Shown here one piece after another: positions 1 to 8,807 of a DNA stretch of 64,000 nt. The translations under genes were made by a program, and so were the position numbers. How positions within the stretch are numbered: the first letter of the stretch is position 1; the number at the start of each line of letters is the position of its first letter. The notes under the pieces were generated by a model, which saw nothing but the letters and a program-made list of their open reading frames with translations, had not been told where the DNA came from and searched no databases. Origin of the DNA: Nonomuraea turkmeniaca (lineage in GTDB: Bacteria; Actinomycetota; Actinomycetes; Streptosporangiales; Streptosporangiaceae); the NCBI RefSeq assembly GCF_005889735.1, contig NZ_VCKY01000015.1:1-64000 (forward strand). The letters are read 5' to 3'.

Positions 1-9
1 GAGGGCGGT

Positions 10-2985
10 ATGGCACAGCGTGGTGCGACGTTCGTGGGGCGGGACGACGAGCTGCGATGCCTCGGCGAGGAGTTCGCGCGCGCCTGCGCCGGTCTGCCCC
101 GGCTGGTGGTGGTCGAGGGGCCGGCGGGGATCGGGAAGACGACGCTGATCCACCGCTTCCTGGCGACCTGCGGCGCAGCCCGCGTCCTGTACGCCGACGG
201 CGACGAAGGCGAGGCGCTGATCCCGTACGGCACGCTGATCAGGTTGTTCGGCGACGCCCTCCCGGCGCGGCTCGCCGCGCTCGACCAGGCCGATCCGCTC
301 GCGGCCGGGGCGGCGCTGCTGGACGTGGTGAGCGAGCGGCAGCAGAGCGAGCCGCCGCTCTGCCTGATCGCGGACGACGTGCACTGGGCGGACGCGCCGA
401 CGTTGCGCGCGCTGACGTTCTGCCTGCGCAGGCTCCGCGTGGACCGGGTGCTGGCGGTGCTCGTCCTGCGCGAGGCCGCCCTGCTGCCGGGGCCCGAGGG
501 GCTGCTGCGGCTCATCGCGGCCGACTCGACGCGCCGGCTGCGGCTGACCGGGCTGGGCGCGCGCGAGGTGGCGGCCATGGTCGACGGGCTGGTCGGCCGT
601 CCCGGCGGCCGCACGGGAGGCGGCGGTTCCGGCGGCCGCACGGGAGGCGGCGGTCCCGGCGGCCGCACGGGAGGCGGCACGGTGTCGCCGGGGGCGGTGG
701 CACGGCTGGTCGCGCACACCGAGGGCGTGCCGCTGCACCTGCGCGCGCTGCTGGAGGAGGTGCCGGTCGAGGCGCTCGACGACGTGACCCAGCCGCTGCC
801 GGCGCCGCGCTCGTACACGATGCTGGTGCTGGCCAGGGTGGCCAGGTGCGCGCCGCCGGTGCGTGAGCTGGTGCGCGCGATGAGCGCGCTGGGCCAGTCG
901 TGCCCGCTGCACCTGGCCGCGCGGGTGGCCGGGATCGACGAGCCGCTGCAGGCTCTGGAGGAGGCCGTACGCGAGGGCGTCCTGCTGGAACGGTCCTCGG
1001 CGCGCGGTCCCGTGGCGGCGTTCGCGCATCCGCTGATCAGGGCCGCCGTCTACCGCGACCTGGGGCCGGCGCAGCGCTCGGCGCTGCATGCCCGGGCGGC
1101 GGTGGTCGCCGACGGCGAGCAGGCGCGGCTGCGCCACCGCGTCGAGGCGGTGGCGGGCCCCAGCCCGGCGCTGGCCGCCGAGCTGGCGGAGCTGGGACGG
1201 GCGCAGGTACGGCTCGGCGCGTTCGGCAGCGCGGCCGAGCACCTGAAGGCGGCCGCGGAGCTGTCGGGCGACCCGGCTGAGATGGATCCGCGGCGGAGCG
1301 AGGGCATCCCGCTCAGCCCCCCGGGCGAAGCCCGGCCGGCAGGAGCGCCGCCATCAGGGACGCCGCCATCAGAAGCGCCGCCATCAGAAGCGCCGCCGTC
1401 AGGAGCGCCGCCGTCAGGAGCGCCGCCGAGTGGGGCGCTGCTCGCCGCCGAGGCCGTGGAGGCGTTGTTGCTGGACGGGCGGGTCGAGGAGGCCACCGCG
1501 CTGGCCGCGAACCTGCCCGAGCAGGCGCACCCGGCGGTACGCGGCTACGCGCTGGGCCACCTGGCCATGGTGCGCGGCGACGTCGATGCGGCCCGCGCCC
1601 ACCTGACCACCGCCTGGGAGTGCGCTGGGCCTGCGGAGTCCGGTCTGGCGGCGCGGGCGGCGCAGCAGCTGGCCATGCTCTGCCTGGTCAAGGCGGAGGG
1701 CGGCCAGGCGGCCCGGTGGGCGGAGCGGGCCAGGAGCTCGCCCGGCTACCGCTTCAGCATCGACTACAACCGCTACACGTACCTCACGGGGCTGGGCATC
1801 TCCGGCGACATCGACGCCGCGCTGGAGTCGGCCAGGGATCTGCCGCCGCCGGCGTCGGCGTCGATCGCCGAGCTGGACGCGCTGCTCGGCCGCGGCCTGC
1901 TGCGTACCTGCAGCGACGACCTGGTGGGTGGCCTGTCCGACCTGTCGGGCACGGTGGCGGCCTGCGGGGCGCGCTCGGTGCCGTTCCGCATGCTGGCCAT
2001 GGCCATGCTGGGGCAGGCGGAGTACCGGGCCGGCCGCTGGGACGACGCGTGCCTGCACACCGAGACGGCCGCGTCGGTGGCCGACGACGCCGACCAGCGG
2101 TGGTTGTCGCCCATCTGCCATGGGCTGGCGGCGCTGGTGCCGGCGGCGCGGGGCGACTGGGCGGCGGCCGAGGCGCACGTGGCGGCGGCCCTGGCGGGGA
2201 GGGTCTCGGTGGCGGCGCTCGCGCAGTCGTGCAGCGCCGCCGCGCACCTGGCCGCCGCCAGGGGCGATCACGCCGGCACGGTCGAGGCGGTGGAGCCGCT
2301 GCTGGCGGTGAAGACGCACGACATCGTGTACGAGCCGGGCATCGTCCAGTGGCTCGACCTGCTCGTCGACGCCCTGGTGGCGCTGGGCGAGCCGGACCGG
2401 GCCGAAGCCCATCTCGCGGACGCGGAGGCGCTGGCCGGGCGGCGCGGCCGGCGTTCGGCGCTGGCCGCCGCGGCGCGCTGCAGGGGCGGCCTGCACGCCG
2501 CGCGCCACGAGGCCGACCTGGCCGACGCCGCGTTCTCCGCCGGTCTCGAGCACGCGGCGGTGGCGGGGCTACCGTTCGACGAGGCGCGGCTGCGGCTGGC
2601 GTACGGGCGATTCCTGCGCAGGGTGGGGCGGCGCAGGCAGGCCCAGCGGCAGCTGGAGCGGGCGCTGGAGCTGTTCACGCGGCTGGGCGCGGCGCCGTAC
2701 GCGGAGCGGTGCGAGCGGGAGCTGAGCGGGCTCGGCTGGGTCCGCGTCGAAGCCGCCGCCCAGGCGGAGCCCCGTCACGAGGAGCCGGGGAGCTCGCCGC
2801 TGCTGCTGCGGCTGACGCCGCAGGAGCTGGCGGTGGCGCGGCTGGTGGCGACCGGGATGACGAACCGGCAGGTGGCGAGGGAGCTGGTGCTGAGCGTGAA
2901 GACCATCGAGTACCACCTGGGCAACGCCTATGCCAAGCTCGGGGTGAGCTCGCGGGTGGCGCTGACCACCAAGATCATGAACTGA
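10..2985 (+). CDS. LAL-type LuxR family transcriptional regulator (AAA ATPase, TPR-like, LuxR HTH)
   Basis: A 991-residue regulator with the architecture of large ATP-binding LuxR (MalT/LAL) activators. The N-terminus carries a Walker A motif GPAGIGKTT at residues 37-45 and a Walker B-like LIADDVHWAD near 120. The middle is Ala/Leu-rich and probably helical (TPR-like). The C-terminus, about 935-988, is a LuxR HTH (LTPQELAVARLVATGMTN through TIEYHLGNAYAKLG). Two low-complexity insertions, near residues 199-224 and 445-474, are listed separately. The start lies behind the purine-rich GAGGGCGG. Proteins of this class often activate secondary-metabolite or sugar genes. Its target is not evident, because the next genes are small and unrelated. 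Confidence 0.93.
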   Translation: MAQRGATFVGRDDELRCLGEEFARACAGLPRLVVVEGPAGIGKTTLIHRFLATCGAARVLYADGDEGEALIPYGTLIRLFGDALPARLAALDQADPLAAGAALLDVVSERQQSEPPLCLIADDVHWADAPTLRALTFCLRRLRVDRVLAVLVLREAALLPGPEGLLRLIAADSTRRLRLTGLGAREVAAMVDGLVGRPGGRTGGGGSGGRTGGGGPGGRTGGGTVSPGAVARLVAHTEGVPLHLRALLEEVPVEALDDVTQPLPAPRSYTMLVLARVARCAPPVRELVRAMSALGQSCPLHLAARVAGIDEPLQALEEAVREGVLLERSSARGPVAAFAHPLIRAAVYRDLGPAQRSALHARAAVVADGEQARLRHRVEAVAGPSPALAAELAELGRAQVRLGAFGSAAEHLKAAAELSGDPAEMDPRRSEGIPLSPPGEARPAGAPPSGTPPSEAPPSEAPPSGAPPSGAPPSGALLAAEAVEALLLDGRVEEATALAANLPEQAHPAVRGYALGHLAMVRGDVDAARAHLTTAWECAGPAESGLAARAAQQLAMLCLVKAEGGQAARWAERARSSPGYRFSIDYNRYTYLTGLGISGDIDAALESARDLPPPASASIAELDALLGRGLLRTCSDDLVGGLSDLSGTVAACGARSVPFRMLAMAMLGQAEYRAGRWDDACLHTETAASVADDADQRWLSPICHGLAALVPAARGDWAAAEAHVAAALAGRVSVAALAQSCSAAAHLAAARGDHAGTVEAVEPLLAVKTHDIVYEPGIVQWLDLLVDALVALGEPDRAEAHLADAEALAGRRGRRSALAAAARCRGGLHAARHEADLADAAFSAGLEHAAVAGLPFDEARLRLAYGRFLRRVGRRRQAQRQLERALELFTRLGAAPYAERCERELSGLGWVRVEAAAQAEPRHEEPGSSPLLLRLTPQELAVARLVATGMTNRQVARELVLSVKTIEYHLGNAYAKLGVSSRVALTTKIMN
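604..681 (+). repeat. 27-nt tandem repeat, about 3 copies, inside the LAL regulator gene
   Basis: Nearly identical 27-nt units start at 604, 631 and 658 (the last shortened). They encode GGRTGGGGS, GGRTGGGGP and GGRTGGG: a Gly/Arg/Thr linker between the ATPase core and the following helical region. The period is a multiple of three, so the frame is kept. This is likely slippage-prone sequence that can vary between strains. Confidence 0.85.
1342..1431 (+). repeat. 15-nt tandem repeat, 6 copies, coding for (G/E)(A/T)PPS
   Basis: Six in-frame 15-nt units encode GAPPS, GTPPS, EAPPS, EAPPS, GAPPS and GAPPS. This proline-rich hinge sits between two helical parts of the LAL regulator. The units differ at only a few bases, which suggests recent expansion. 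Confidence 0.85.
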
Positions 2986-3070
2986 CGGGTTTGGACGGAT
3001 TGGCGGCCGTGACCTGCTGTTCTGACCATTCGTCCAGCCGTGCGGTGATGGGTGGGGGAATCCATGCACC

Positions 3071-3418
3071 ATGGGGGCCGTGAATCTCAACGGCCGCAAA
3101 TTCGTGATGGTGAGCTCGACGGCGAGCGTGGTGGACCCGGACACTCCCACGGAGTTCCTGTACTGGGAGGCCGACGGGGTGGTGTGGGGCAGCTACGCGG
3201 GTGACACCGTGACCCACGGGCGTTTCGTCGGCACCCGCGACGGCGACCAGGTGTCGATCGCCTACGCGCACGCGCTGAAGGCCGGCGGGACCGCGGGCGG
3301 CAAGAGCAGCAGCCGCGTCGAGGCGGGAGACGACGGGCTGCTGCGCCTGGTGGAGGAGTTCACGTTCGACGGCGACGACACACCGCACGTCAGCGTGTGC
3401 GCTGAGATCCCGGATTGA
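3071..3418 (+). CDS. small conserved protein of the family often labelled N-acetylglutamate synthase-like
   Basis: A 115-residue soluble protein predicted to be mostly beta strand, with a central pattern FLYWEADGVVWGSYAGDTV then GRFVGTRDGD. This resembles a widespread family of about 110 residues that databases often call N-acetylglutamate synthase. That label is doubtful, since no acetyltransferase motif is visible. The ATG at 3071 is used here. GTG 3080 (VNLNGRKF) is an equally possible start, as no clean Shine-Dalgarno decides between them. It follows the LAL regulator by 85 bp on the same strand and is convergent with the next gene. The biochemical role is unknown. Confidence 0.75.
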   Translation: MGAVNLNGRKFVMVSSTASVVDPDTPTEFLYWEADGVVWGSYAGDTVTHGRFVGTRDGDQVSIAYAHALKAGGTAGGKSSSRVEAGDDGLLRLVEEFTFDGDDTPHVSVCAEIPD

Positions 3419-3476
3419 CGGCTCCGTCGTGAAGGCGGAACGGCGACGCCTTTGCCGGCGGGCGGGAGCCGTGGGA

Positions 3477-4433
3477 TCATCTGGTGACCCTAGGCCCGCC
3501 GCGCACCCGCCGCACGAGGTCCTCGGCGGCCTCCGGCCACTGAGCGTGGTCGAAGGTGAAGCCCGCTTCGAGCAGGCGGCGGGGGACGACCCGGCGGCTC
3601 TTCAACAGGAGTTCGGTGTCCGAGCGCAGCACGAACGCGCCGAGCTCGGCCATCCACTTCGTTGCGGGCAGGCCCACCGGAACACCCCACGCGGCACGCA
3701 GCACGCGCATGAACGTGCGCTGCGGTAAAGGACCGGGGGCGGCGAGGTTCACCGGCCCGGCGAGGTCGTCCCGGCCGGCCAGGAACTCGACGGCGCGGAC
3801 GAAATCGCGGTCGTGGATCCAGGACACGTACTGCGCGCCGCCCGCGATCGGGCCGCCGAGGCCGAGCCGCGCCATCCGCAGCAAGGCGTCGAGGACGCCG
3901 CCGCGATCGGGACTCATCACCATGGCAGCGCGCAGGGCGACCTTGCGCGTGTTCGGGGTCTCGGCTCGCTCCTGCGCCCGCTCCCACGCTTGTGCGATCT
4001 CGACGCTGTAGGCCCAGTAGCCCGGCACGCCGGGCTCGGCGCCGCCGAGCACGCCGGTCGCCTCGTCGTTGGGCGCGTCGAAGCGGTGGGAGTAGACCGT
4101 GGCGGTGCTCATCTGCAACCAGACCCGGGGAGGCCGCGCGGCGGCTGCGATCGCCGCACCCACGACCTGGGTGGAGTGCACCCGCGAGTCCATCATGGCC
4201 CGCAGGTTGGCCGCGGTGTAGCGGCAGTTGACGCTGCGTCCGGCCAGGTTGATCACGATGTCGCTGCCGTCGATCTCCGCCGCCCATGGACCCAGCGTCG
4301 CGCCGTCCCAGCGGACTTCACGATCGCGCACCGGCCGTCTGGTCAGGACCACGACGTCATGGCCTGCGGCGGTCAGCGCGCGATCGAGGATCGTGCCAAC
4401 CTGCCCCGTGCCCCCGGGTATCACGATCTTCAT
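3477..4433 (-). CDS. TIGR01777 family NAD(P)-binding epimerase (SDR39U1-like)
   Basis: A 318-residue extended SDR. The N-terminal Rossmann motif is IPGGTGQVG near residues 4-12, followed by INLAGRSVNCRYT and the STATVYSHR segment. The C-terminus matches the DUF1731 tail of TIGR01777 proteins (VPRRLLEAGFTFDHAQWPEA). Family members bind NAD(P) and act on unidentified nucleotide-sugar-like substrates. The length fits the family (about 300). It stands alone on the minus strand, 83 bp downstream of the Lrp gene in the same direction. Substrate unknown. Confidence 0.9.
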   Translation of the reverse strand: MKIVIPGGTGQVGTILDRALTAAGHDVVVLTRRPVRDREVRWDGATLGPWAAEIDGSDIVINLAGRSVNCRYTAANLRAMMDSRVHSTQVVGAAIAAAARPPRVWLQMSTATVYSHRFDAPNDEATGVLGGAEPGVPGYWAYSVEIAQAWERAQERAETPNTRKVALRAAMVMSPDRGGVLDALLRMARLGLGGPIAGGAQYVSWIHDRDFVRAVEFLAGRDDLAGPVNLAAPGPLPQRTFMRVLRAAWGVPVGLPATKWMAELGAFVLRSDTELLLKSRRVVPRRLLEAGFTFDHAQWPEAAEDLVRRVRGGPRVTR

Positions 4434-4516
4434 CAGGCTCCCCCCAAGGTAGGCGGGACGAGCCTAACGCAGCGCGTTGAACACGTTCAAAGGAGGGTTG
4501 CTCAAGCCGTTCCCGC

Positions 4517-5164
4517 TCAGTCGTCCTTCTTGAGCGCGGCCCGGCCCTCGGCCGCGCCGACGAAGCGCATCTTGCCGAGCGGCACGTCGCCCTGCGCCTC
4601 CTGGGCCGGGCGCGAGCTCCGGCGGGCCTGGCCGGCCTGCCGGCCGTCGCTCGGCAGCACGTACGGCCGCTTGAGCACCTCGTCCAGGATGAAGACCGTC
4701 TCGGTGGCCTTGACCGCCGGGATGTTGGCCAGCCGGTCGGTGACCATGGAGTGCACCGCCGCCACGTCCGCCACCCGCACCTGGATCATCGCGTCGTGCT
4801 GCCCGGTGGTGATCGCGCAGTACTCCACCTCCGGCATCCTCGCGAGCTCGGCCCGGAACTGCTTCCACATCTGCTGGCGCACGGTCACGAAGATCAACGC
4901 GGTGATGCCGAGCCCGGCCCGCACGTGGTCGATCTCGGCGGTGAAGCCCTTGATCGCGCCATCCGCGCGCAGCGCCTCGAAGCGGGTGTAGGCGTTCGCC
5001 CGGGAGATGCCCACCCGTTCGGCGAGCGCGGCGACCGAGATCCGGCCGTTCTCGCGCAGGACCTCGAGGATCTTCATGTGGATGTCGTCCAGCTCGAGAC
5101 CGATGCCGATCCGTCCAGGTTGACCGGTGCTGCTGACGCCATTTCTGGAAATTTCACTCATCAT
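4517..5164 (-). CDS. Lrp/AsnC family transcriptional regulator
   Basis: A 215-residue regulator. The N-terminal AsnC-type HTH spans about residues 27-75 (LDDIHMKILEVLRENGRISV, then AERVGISRANAYTRFEAL). A RAM ligand-binding domain follows (ITTGQHDAMIQVRVADVAAV). It is longer than the usual 150-160 residues because of a charged tail of about 45 residues (SDGRQAGQARRSSRPAQEAQ onward). A GAGG Shine-Dalgarno lies 5 nt before tandem ATG codons at 5164 and 5161. It is divergent from the peptide ABC operon, with a long inverted repeat between them, so it probably senses an amino acid or peptide product and controls that operon and itself. Confidence 0.92.
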   Translation of the reverse strand: MMSEISRNGVSSTGQPGRIGIGLELDDIHMKILEVLRENGRISVAALAERVGISRANAYTRFEALRADGAIKGFTAEIDHVRAGLGITALIFVTVRQQMWKQFRAELARMPEVEYCAITTGQHDAMIQVRVADVAAVHSMVTDRLANIPAVKATETVFILDEVLKRPYVLPSDGRQAGQARRSSRPAQEAQGDVPLGKMRFVGAAEGRAALKKDD

Positions 5165-5208
5165 TACCTCACTGACCTTTATATACGTCTAGCCGACCGC
5201 ACGGTGCC

Positions 5209-5255
5209 TGGACGTTCTGCCGCACAATCCTCGACATCCTTCTGCCGAACGTCCA
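5209..5255. promoter_or_regulatory. inverted repeat in the Lrp / ABC operon divergent promoter
   Basis: Perfect 9-bp arms, TGGACGTTC (5209-5217) and GAACGTCCA (5247-5255), are separated by 29 bp. Just inside or beside the arms TTCTGCCG occurs twice as a direct repeat (5216-5223 and 5240-5247). The whole lies in the 109-bp gap between the divergent lrp-like and SBP genes. Lrp-family proteins bind phased palindromic sites, so this is a candidate operator. On the minus strand a TATATA sequence (5180-5185 region) could be the -10 box of the regulator gene. Confidence 0.55.
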
Positions 5256-5273
5256 AATCCTTGGAGGACCCCC

Positions 5274-6851
5274 ATGGCGACCCGCTCGCAGACGGCGGCT
5301 CTGCTGCTCGCCGCTGCGCTCACCCTCGCCGCCTGCGGAAGCGGCGGCGGAACCGCTCAGTCGCCCGCGGCCTCCGGCGGCAAGACCCTCGTCATCGACA
5401 CGTCCTTCGACCTCAAGACGGCCGACCCTGGCCGCACGTACGAGCCCACGGGCCTGATCGTCGGCAAGGCCGTCTACGAGACGCTGCTCACCTTCGACGG
5501 CGCCGACGTCACCAAGCCGGTGCCGGCCCTGGCCGAGTCGTACGAGCTGAGCGAGGACGGCAAGACGCTGACGCTGAAGCTCAAGCAGGGCGCGACGTTC
5601 GCCGACGGCGCGCCGGTGACCGCGGACGACGTGGTGTTCTCGCTGACCCGCGTGCGGGACATGAAGGGCACTCCGTCGTTCCTGCTGGACGGCGTCGAGG
5701 TGGCCAAGACCGACGACACGACGGTCACGCTGACGTCGAAGGCGGCGAACCCGGCGCTGCCGTACATCCTGCCGAACCCGGCGCTCGGCATCATCAACAG
5801 CAAGCTCGCCCAGCAGCACGGCGCGACCACGAACGAGCAGGACAAGGCCGAGCAGTGGCTGAACTCCGCCTCCGCGGGGTCCGGACCGTACACGATCGAG
5901 TCGTTCAACGTCAGCAGCCAGGTCACGCTCAAGGCGAACCCGAAGTACTACGGCGCCAAGCCGGCCTACGACAAGGTCGTGCTGCGTAACGTCGAGGCCG
6001 CCACCCAGAAGCTGAACGTGCAGCGCGGCGACAGCCAGGTGGCGCTGAACCTGTCCGGCGACCAGGTCGCCGGCATGCCCGCGACGCTGCAGGTCAAGAA
6101 GACCGCCTCGGCGAACGTCATCTTCCTGCTGGCCAACCAGGACTCCGCGATCAGCAAGACCACGCCGAACGCCAAGTTCGTCGAGGCGGTGCGCAAGGGC
6201 GTGGACTACGCGGGGCTGCTGGAGCTGGCCGGCGAGGGCTCGACCCAGGCGCCCGGCGTCATCCCGTCGCAGATCCTCGGCGCGCTGCCGCCCGACCAGG
6301 CCGCCCAGCGGGACGTCGAGGGCGCCAAGGCGGCTCTGGCCGCCAGCGGGCTGTCGAACCCGACCGTGAAGCTGGAGTACCCGAGCGAGCTGACCGTGAA
6401 CGGGCTGTCGTTCCAGCCGCTGGCCGAGCGGATCCAGGCCAACCTCAAGGAGGTCGGCATCACGGTGGACCTGCAGCCGGCGCCGGTCACCACGGCGCTG
6501 GACAACTACCGCAACGGCAAGGAGGAGATGGGCCTCTGGTACTGGGGTCCGGACTACCCCGACCCCAGCGACTACCTGGCCTTCCTCCCCGGGAAGCTGG
6601 TCGGGCTGCGGGCCGGCTGGAAGGCGGGAGCCGCCAAGGAGATCGAGGCCGCGGGCGACAAGGCCGCCACCACGATCGGCGACGACGCCCGCAAGACCGC
6701 CTACGCCGACGTGCAGACCAAGCTCAACGCCTCCGGACCGTTCATCCCGCTGATCCAGCCGAGCCAGAACATCGTGACGGCGGGGTCGGTGACCGGGCTG
6801 GAGTATCACCCGGTGTGGACGGTCGACGTCGCCGACCTCGGCGTGAAGTAA
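5274..6851 (+). CDS. ABC transporter substrate-binding lipoprotein, family 5 (peptide/nickel type)
   Basis: A 525-residue lipoprotein. The signal peptide ends in the lipobox LAAC with Cys21. The mature part is an SBP_bac_5 protein: LVIDTSFDLKTADPGRTYEP at the start, YELSEDGKTLTLKLKQGATF and GAPVTADDVVFSL in domain I, and a C-terminal LIQPSQNI. Family members capture di- or oligopeptides, or other solutes, outside the membrane and deliver them to DppBC-like permeases. The RBS GGAGG (5263-5267) is 6 nt before the ATG. It is the first gene of a run through 11516, with the Lrp regulator divergent upstream. Confidence 0.93.
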   Translation: MATRSQTAALLLAAALTLAACGSGGGTAQSPAASGGKTLVIDTSFDLKTADPGRTYEPTGLIVGKAVYETLLTFDGADVTKPVPALAESYELSEDGKTLTLKLKQGATFADGAPVTADDVVFSLTRVRDMKGTPSFLLDGVEVAKTDDTTVTLTSKAANPALPYILPNPALGIINSKLAQQHGATTNEQDKAEQWLNSASAGSGPYTIESFNVSSQVTLKANPKYYGAKPAYDKVVLRNVEAATQKLNVQRGDSQVALNLSGDQVAGMPATLQVKKTASANVIFLLANQDSAISKTTPNAKFVEAVRKGVDYAGLLELAGEGSTQAPGVIPSQILGALPPDQAAQRDVEGAKAALAASGLSNPTVKLEYPSELTVNGLSFQPLAERIQANLKEVGITVDLQPAPVTTALDNYRNGKEEMGLWYWGPDYPDPSDYLAFLPGKLVGLRAGWKAGAAKEIEAAGDKAATTIGDDARKTAYADVQTKLNASGPFIPLIQPSQNIVTAGSVTGLEYHPVWTVDVADLGVK

Positions 6852-6864
6852 GGGGTTCCCGCAC

Positions 6865-7953
6865 GTGTCCGACACCCCGGACGCCGTCAAGGCGACGCGG
6901 CCCGAGGGGCTGAGGCCGGGGCGGCGGCAGGCGCATCCGCTGGCGCGGTTCCTCGTCCGCCGCATCCTGCTCGCCGTCCTCATGGCCTGGGGCATCACGC
7001 TCGTCACGTTCGTCCTGACGAACCTCGTCCCCGGCGACCCGGTGGCCGCCAACCTGGGCCAGCGGGCGCTGGGCGACCCGGCGATCGTGGCCCAGTGGCG
7101 GGCGGAGCACGGCCTGGACAAGCCGCTCTGGCAGCAGTACCTCCTCCACCTCCAAGGGCTGCTCCAGGGCGACCTGGGCACCAGTCAGCAGAGCCACCGC
7201 CCGGTGAGCCAGGACCTGGCCGAGTTCGTGCCGGCGACGCTGGAGCTGGCCGGGGCGGCGATCCTGGTGTCGCTGGTGCTGGGCGTGGCGTTCGGCGTGA
7301 TCGCCGCCCTGCGCAGGGACCGGCTGCCCGACCACGCGCTGCGGCTGCTGAGCCTGGTCGGCATCTCCGTGCCGACGTTCTGGCTGGCGCTGATCGCGTT
7401 CTACGTGTTCTTCTACCGGCTGCAGCTCACCCCGGGCAGCGGCCGGGTGGACGCGGCGCTCGGCTCGGCGCCCGCCGTGACCGGGCTGCAGACGGTGGAC
7501 GCGCTGCTGGCGGGCCGGTGGGACATCTTCACCTCCGCCGTCGGCCACCTGATCACCCCCGCGCTCGTCCTGGCGCTCTACACGATCGGGCTGCTCACCC
7601 GCTTCACCCGGTCGGCGGTGCTGGAGGTGCTCGGCCAGGACTACGTCCGCGCCGCCCGCGCCAAGGGCCTGCCCGGCAGAGTGATCCTCTTCCGGTACGT
7701 GCTGCGCTCGGCGCTGGTCCCGATCATCACGGTGGCGGGCCTGGCCTTCGGCAGCCTCCTGTCGGGGACGGTGCTGGTCGAGGCCATCTTCGCCTGGCCG
7801 GGCGTCGGCCAGTACGCCTACAAGAGCGCCACCACCCTCGACCTGCCCGCCATCATGGGCGTCGGCCTGGTCGTGGGCGTCGTCTACCTGGTCATCAACC
7901 TGATCGTGGACGTCCTGTACGGCGTGATCGACCCCCGAGTGAGGCTCCAATGA
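6865..7953 (+). CDS. ABC transporter permease, DppB/OppB type
   Basis: A 362-residue inner-membrane permease starting with GTG at 6865, 13 nt after the SBP gene. After a cytoplasmic arm of about 30 residues, the first TM segment (RRILLAVLMAWGITLVTFVL) is followed by the OppB-type N-terminal region NLVPGDPVAANLG. Several TM helices follow, then the EAA loop (DYVRAARAKGLPGRVILFRY), which contacts the ATPases. It forms the translocation pore with the next gene product. It overlaps that gene by 4 nt (ATGA). Confidence 0.93.
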   Translation: MSDTPDAVKATRPEGLRPGRRQAHPLARFLVRRILLAVLMAWGITLVTFVLTNLVPGDPVAANLGQRALGDPAIVAQWRAEHGLDKPLWQQYLLHLQGLLQGDLGTSQQSHRPVSQDLAEFVPATLELAGAAILVSLVLGVAFGVIAALRRDRLPDHALRLLSLVGISVPTFWLALIAFYVFFYRLQLTPGSGRVDAALGSAPAVTGLQTVDALLAGRWDIFTSAVGHLITPALVLALYTIGLLTRFTRSAVLEVLGQDYVRAARAKGLPGRVILFRYVLRSALVPIITVAGLAFGSLLSGTVLVEAIFAWPGVGQYAYKSATTLDLPAIMGVGLVVGVVYLVINLIVDVLYGVIDPRVRLQ

Positions 7954-8807
7954 GACGCCCCTTGTCGAGCCGGCTCCCGGAGGCGTGGCGGCAGCCGCTG
8001 GCCGTCGCCGGCGGCGTGCTGGCGGTGGCCTGGCTGGTGATCGCGCTGGCCGCGCCGGTACTGGCGCCGCACGACCCGCTCGCGCAGGACCTGCCGCGGC
8101 TGGCCGCGCCCGGGCCTGGGCACTGGTTCGGCACCGACCAGCTCGGGCGCGACATCCTGAGCCGCGTCATGTACGGGGCGCGGGTGTCGATCCCGCTGAC
8201 GTTGCTGCTGGTGGCGCTCTCGGTGCTGATCGGCGGCCTGCTCGGCGCGTGCGCCGGCTACTTCGGCAGGTGGGTGGACGAGACGATCATGCGGGTGGCG
8301 GACCTGGTGTTCGCGTTCCCGACCGTGATCCTGGCCATGGTGGTCGCCGCGGCGCTGGGCGCGAGCCTGGCGAACGCGGTGCTGGCCGTCCTGGTCGTGG
8401 CCTGGCCCGCCTACGCGCGCGTCACGCGGGGGCTGGTGCTGGGGGTGCGGGAGCGGGAGTTCGTGCTGAGCGGGCGGCTGCTGGGCTTCTCGGTCTGGCG
8501 GTCGTTGCGGGTGGACGTGCTGCCGAACGTGACAGGCCCCGTGCTGGTGCTGGCGACGCTGGACATCGGCACGGCCCTGCTGTTGTTGTCCGGGCTGTCG
8601 TTCCTGGGCCTGGGGGCCAAGCCGCCGTCTCCCGAGTGGGGGGCGATGGTGGCCTCGGGGGTGGAGGTGTTCGACAGCTGGTGGGTGGCGACGTTCCCGG
8701 GGCTGGCGATCCTGACGGTGGTGCTGGCGTTCAACTTCCTCGGCGACACGCTGCGGGACGCGCTCGACCCCCGTACCGCCCGCGCGATCAAGGAGCGTGC
8801 GCTGTGA
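7950..8807 (+). CDS. ABC transporter permease, DppC/OppC type
   Basis: A 285-residue permease. The ATG at 7950 overlaps the stop of the previous permease (ATGA), so the two are translationally coupled. It shows the OppC-type N-terminal segment (LAPHDPLAQDLP, then HWFGTDQLGRDILSRVMYGA) and an EAA-type loop (REREFVLSGRLLGFSVWRSL). It is the second half of the pore. Translation of the next gene again starts on the stop codon. Confidence 0.93.
   Translation: MRRPLSSRLPEAWRQPLAVAGGVLAVAWLVIALAAPVLAPHDPLAQDLPRLAAPGPGHWFGTDQLGRDILSRVMYGARVSIPLTLLLVALSVLIGGLLGACAGYFGRWVDETIMRVADLVFAFPTVILAMVVAAALGASLANAVLAVLVVAWPAYARVTRGLVLGVREREFVLSGRLLGFSVWRSLRVDVLPNVTGPVLVLATLDIGTALLLLSGLSFLGLGAKPPSPEWGAMVASGVEVFDSWWVATFPGLAILTVVLAFNFLGDTLRDALDPRTARAIKERAL

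Noticed and set aside
604-681. Regular repeats that might suggest a CRISPR-like array
   Set aside because: Units are contiguous, in frame, coding and without spacers; they are a coding minisatellite.
1414-2553. Long minus-strand open frame (379 codons) opposite the LAL regulator
   Set aside because: Arg/Gln/Gly-rich translation without domains; a GC-rich shadow of the sense gene, as are many other long frames in this window.
7095-8807. A 570-codon frame as an extended permease
   Set aside because: The first 285 codons are an out-of-frame reading of the previous permease; ATG 7950 with the ATGA overlap gives a normal OppC-type protein.
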